NCBI GenBank assembly: GCA_026387595.1
Contig: JAPLLL010000098.1
Span: 1 to 5,988, forward strand
Direction: 5' to 3'
Source of the DNA: Candidatus Omnitrophota bacterium
GTDB taxonomy: Bacteria > Omnitrophota > Gorgyraeia > JABMQH01
DNA length: 5,988 nt
Position numbers and translations under genes: made by a program. Below the pieces are notes generated by a model, which saw nothing but the letters and a program-made list of their open reading frames with translations, was not told the origin of the DNA and did not search any database. Shown one piece after another: positions 5,709-5,988 of the stretch (position 1 is its first letter; each line of letters opens with the position of its first letter).

Positions 5709-5988
5709 ATGCCGGCAAAATTATTGGAAGGTAAACCGATAGCCGAAAGTATAAAGAACAAACTGAAACAGGATATAGCCGGCCTTGGGTTTAAGCCCGT
5801 GCTGGCAAGTATCCTCGTAGGCGAGAACGCGGCCAGCGAGGCATACGCAAGATCGCAGGAAAAAATAGCAGCGGCCCTGGGTATCGGATACCAGCTTCAC
5901 AAGCTGGACGCAAAGATAAAACAGCACGAACTTATCGCCTATGTCCAGAAGTTAAATGCGGATAAAAACGTAACCGGTATCATCATAC
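5709..5988 (+). CDS. folD: Methylenetetrahydrofolate dehydrogenase (FolD family), 5' part, running off the window
   Basis: FolD oxidises 5,10-methylene-THF to methenyl-THF with NAD(P) and usually also hydrolyses the latter to 10-formyl-THF. Ninety-three of about 285 residues are present: MPAKLLEGKPIAESI, PVLASILVGENAASEAY, and KLNADKNVTGIII just before the expected GIxxQLPLP. The conserved active-site Tyr is Tyr46. The ungapped alignment to E. coli (ASQIYVASK with Lys54) places Gln50 (codon 5856-5858) where the catalytic lysine should be. In the human enzyme the equivalent Lys-to-Gln change is known to remove cyclohydrolase activity while leaving the dehydrogenase. A monofunctional dehydrogenase paired with the adjacent FchA is therefore inferred. 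The NAD(P)-binding domain lies outside the window. Confidence 0.93.
   Translation, partial: MPAKLLEGKPIAESIKNKLKQDIAGLGFKPVLASILVGENAASEAYARSQEKIAAALGIGYQLHKLDAKIKQHELIAYVQKLNADKNVTGIII

Overview
The window is a dense, single-strand (+) block of bacterial housekeeping genes of about 50% GC. It is cut at both ends, and no gap between genes exceeds about 105 nt. In order it holds the 3' part of prmC, then murA, rpsP, trmD, rplS, rnhB, a broken fhs, fchA, and the 5' part of folD. Most joints are overlaps or gaps of a few bases (prmC/murA, murA/rpsP, rplS/rnhB, rnhB/fhs, fchA/folD), so co-transcription is likely. I see no tRNA, rRNA, CRISPR array, insertion sequence or clear promoter.

The left part (1-3691) serves translation and cell-wall synthesis. 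PrmC methylates release factors, MurA makes the first committed peptidoglycan precursor, S16 and L19 are ribosomal proteins, TrmD makes m1G37 in tRNA, and RnhB removes ribonucleotides from DNA. The order rpsP-trmD-rplS-rnhB is a classic bacterial cluster, but rimM, which usually lies between rpsP and trmD, is missing. Its place is taken by a short spacer holding a 16-nt inverted repeat.

The right part (3688-5988) is a one-carbon cassette: formate-tetrahydrofolate ligase, methenyl-THF cyclohydrolase of the FchA/cyclodeaminase family, and FolD. Together these cover formate to 5,10-methylene-THF, as in the methyl branch of the Wood-Ljungdahl pathway or general C1 supply. Two things stand out. 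The fhs reading frame is broken by what looks like an internal deletion of roughly 110-125 nt that is not a multiple of three. FolD has Gln where the catalytic Lys of the bifunctional enzyme should be, which fits a division of labour with the neighbouring FchA. A second hairpin-forming inverted repeat lies between fhs and fchA and shares a core with the first.

Taxonomy is inference only. A peptidoglycan-making, Gram-negative-like, probably uncultured lineage with C1 metabolism, moderate GC and heavy use of ATA and AGG codons would fit Candidatus Omnitrophota or a similar candidate phylum. Nothing here proves it.
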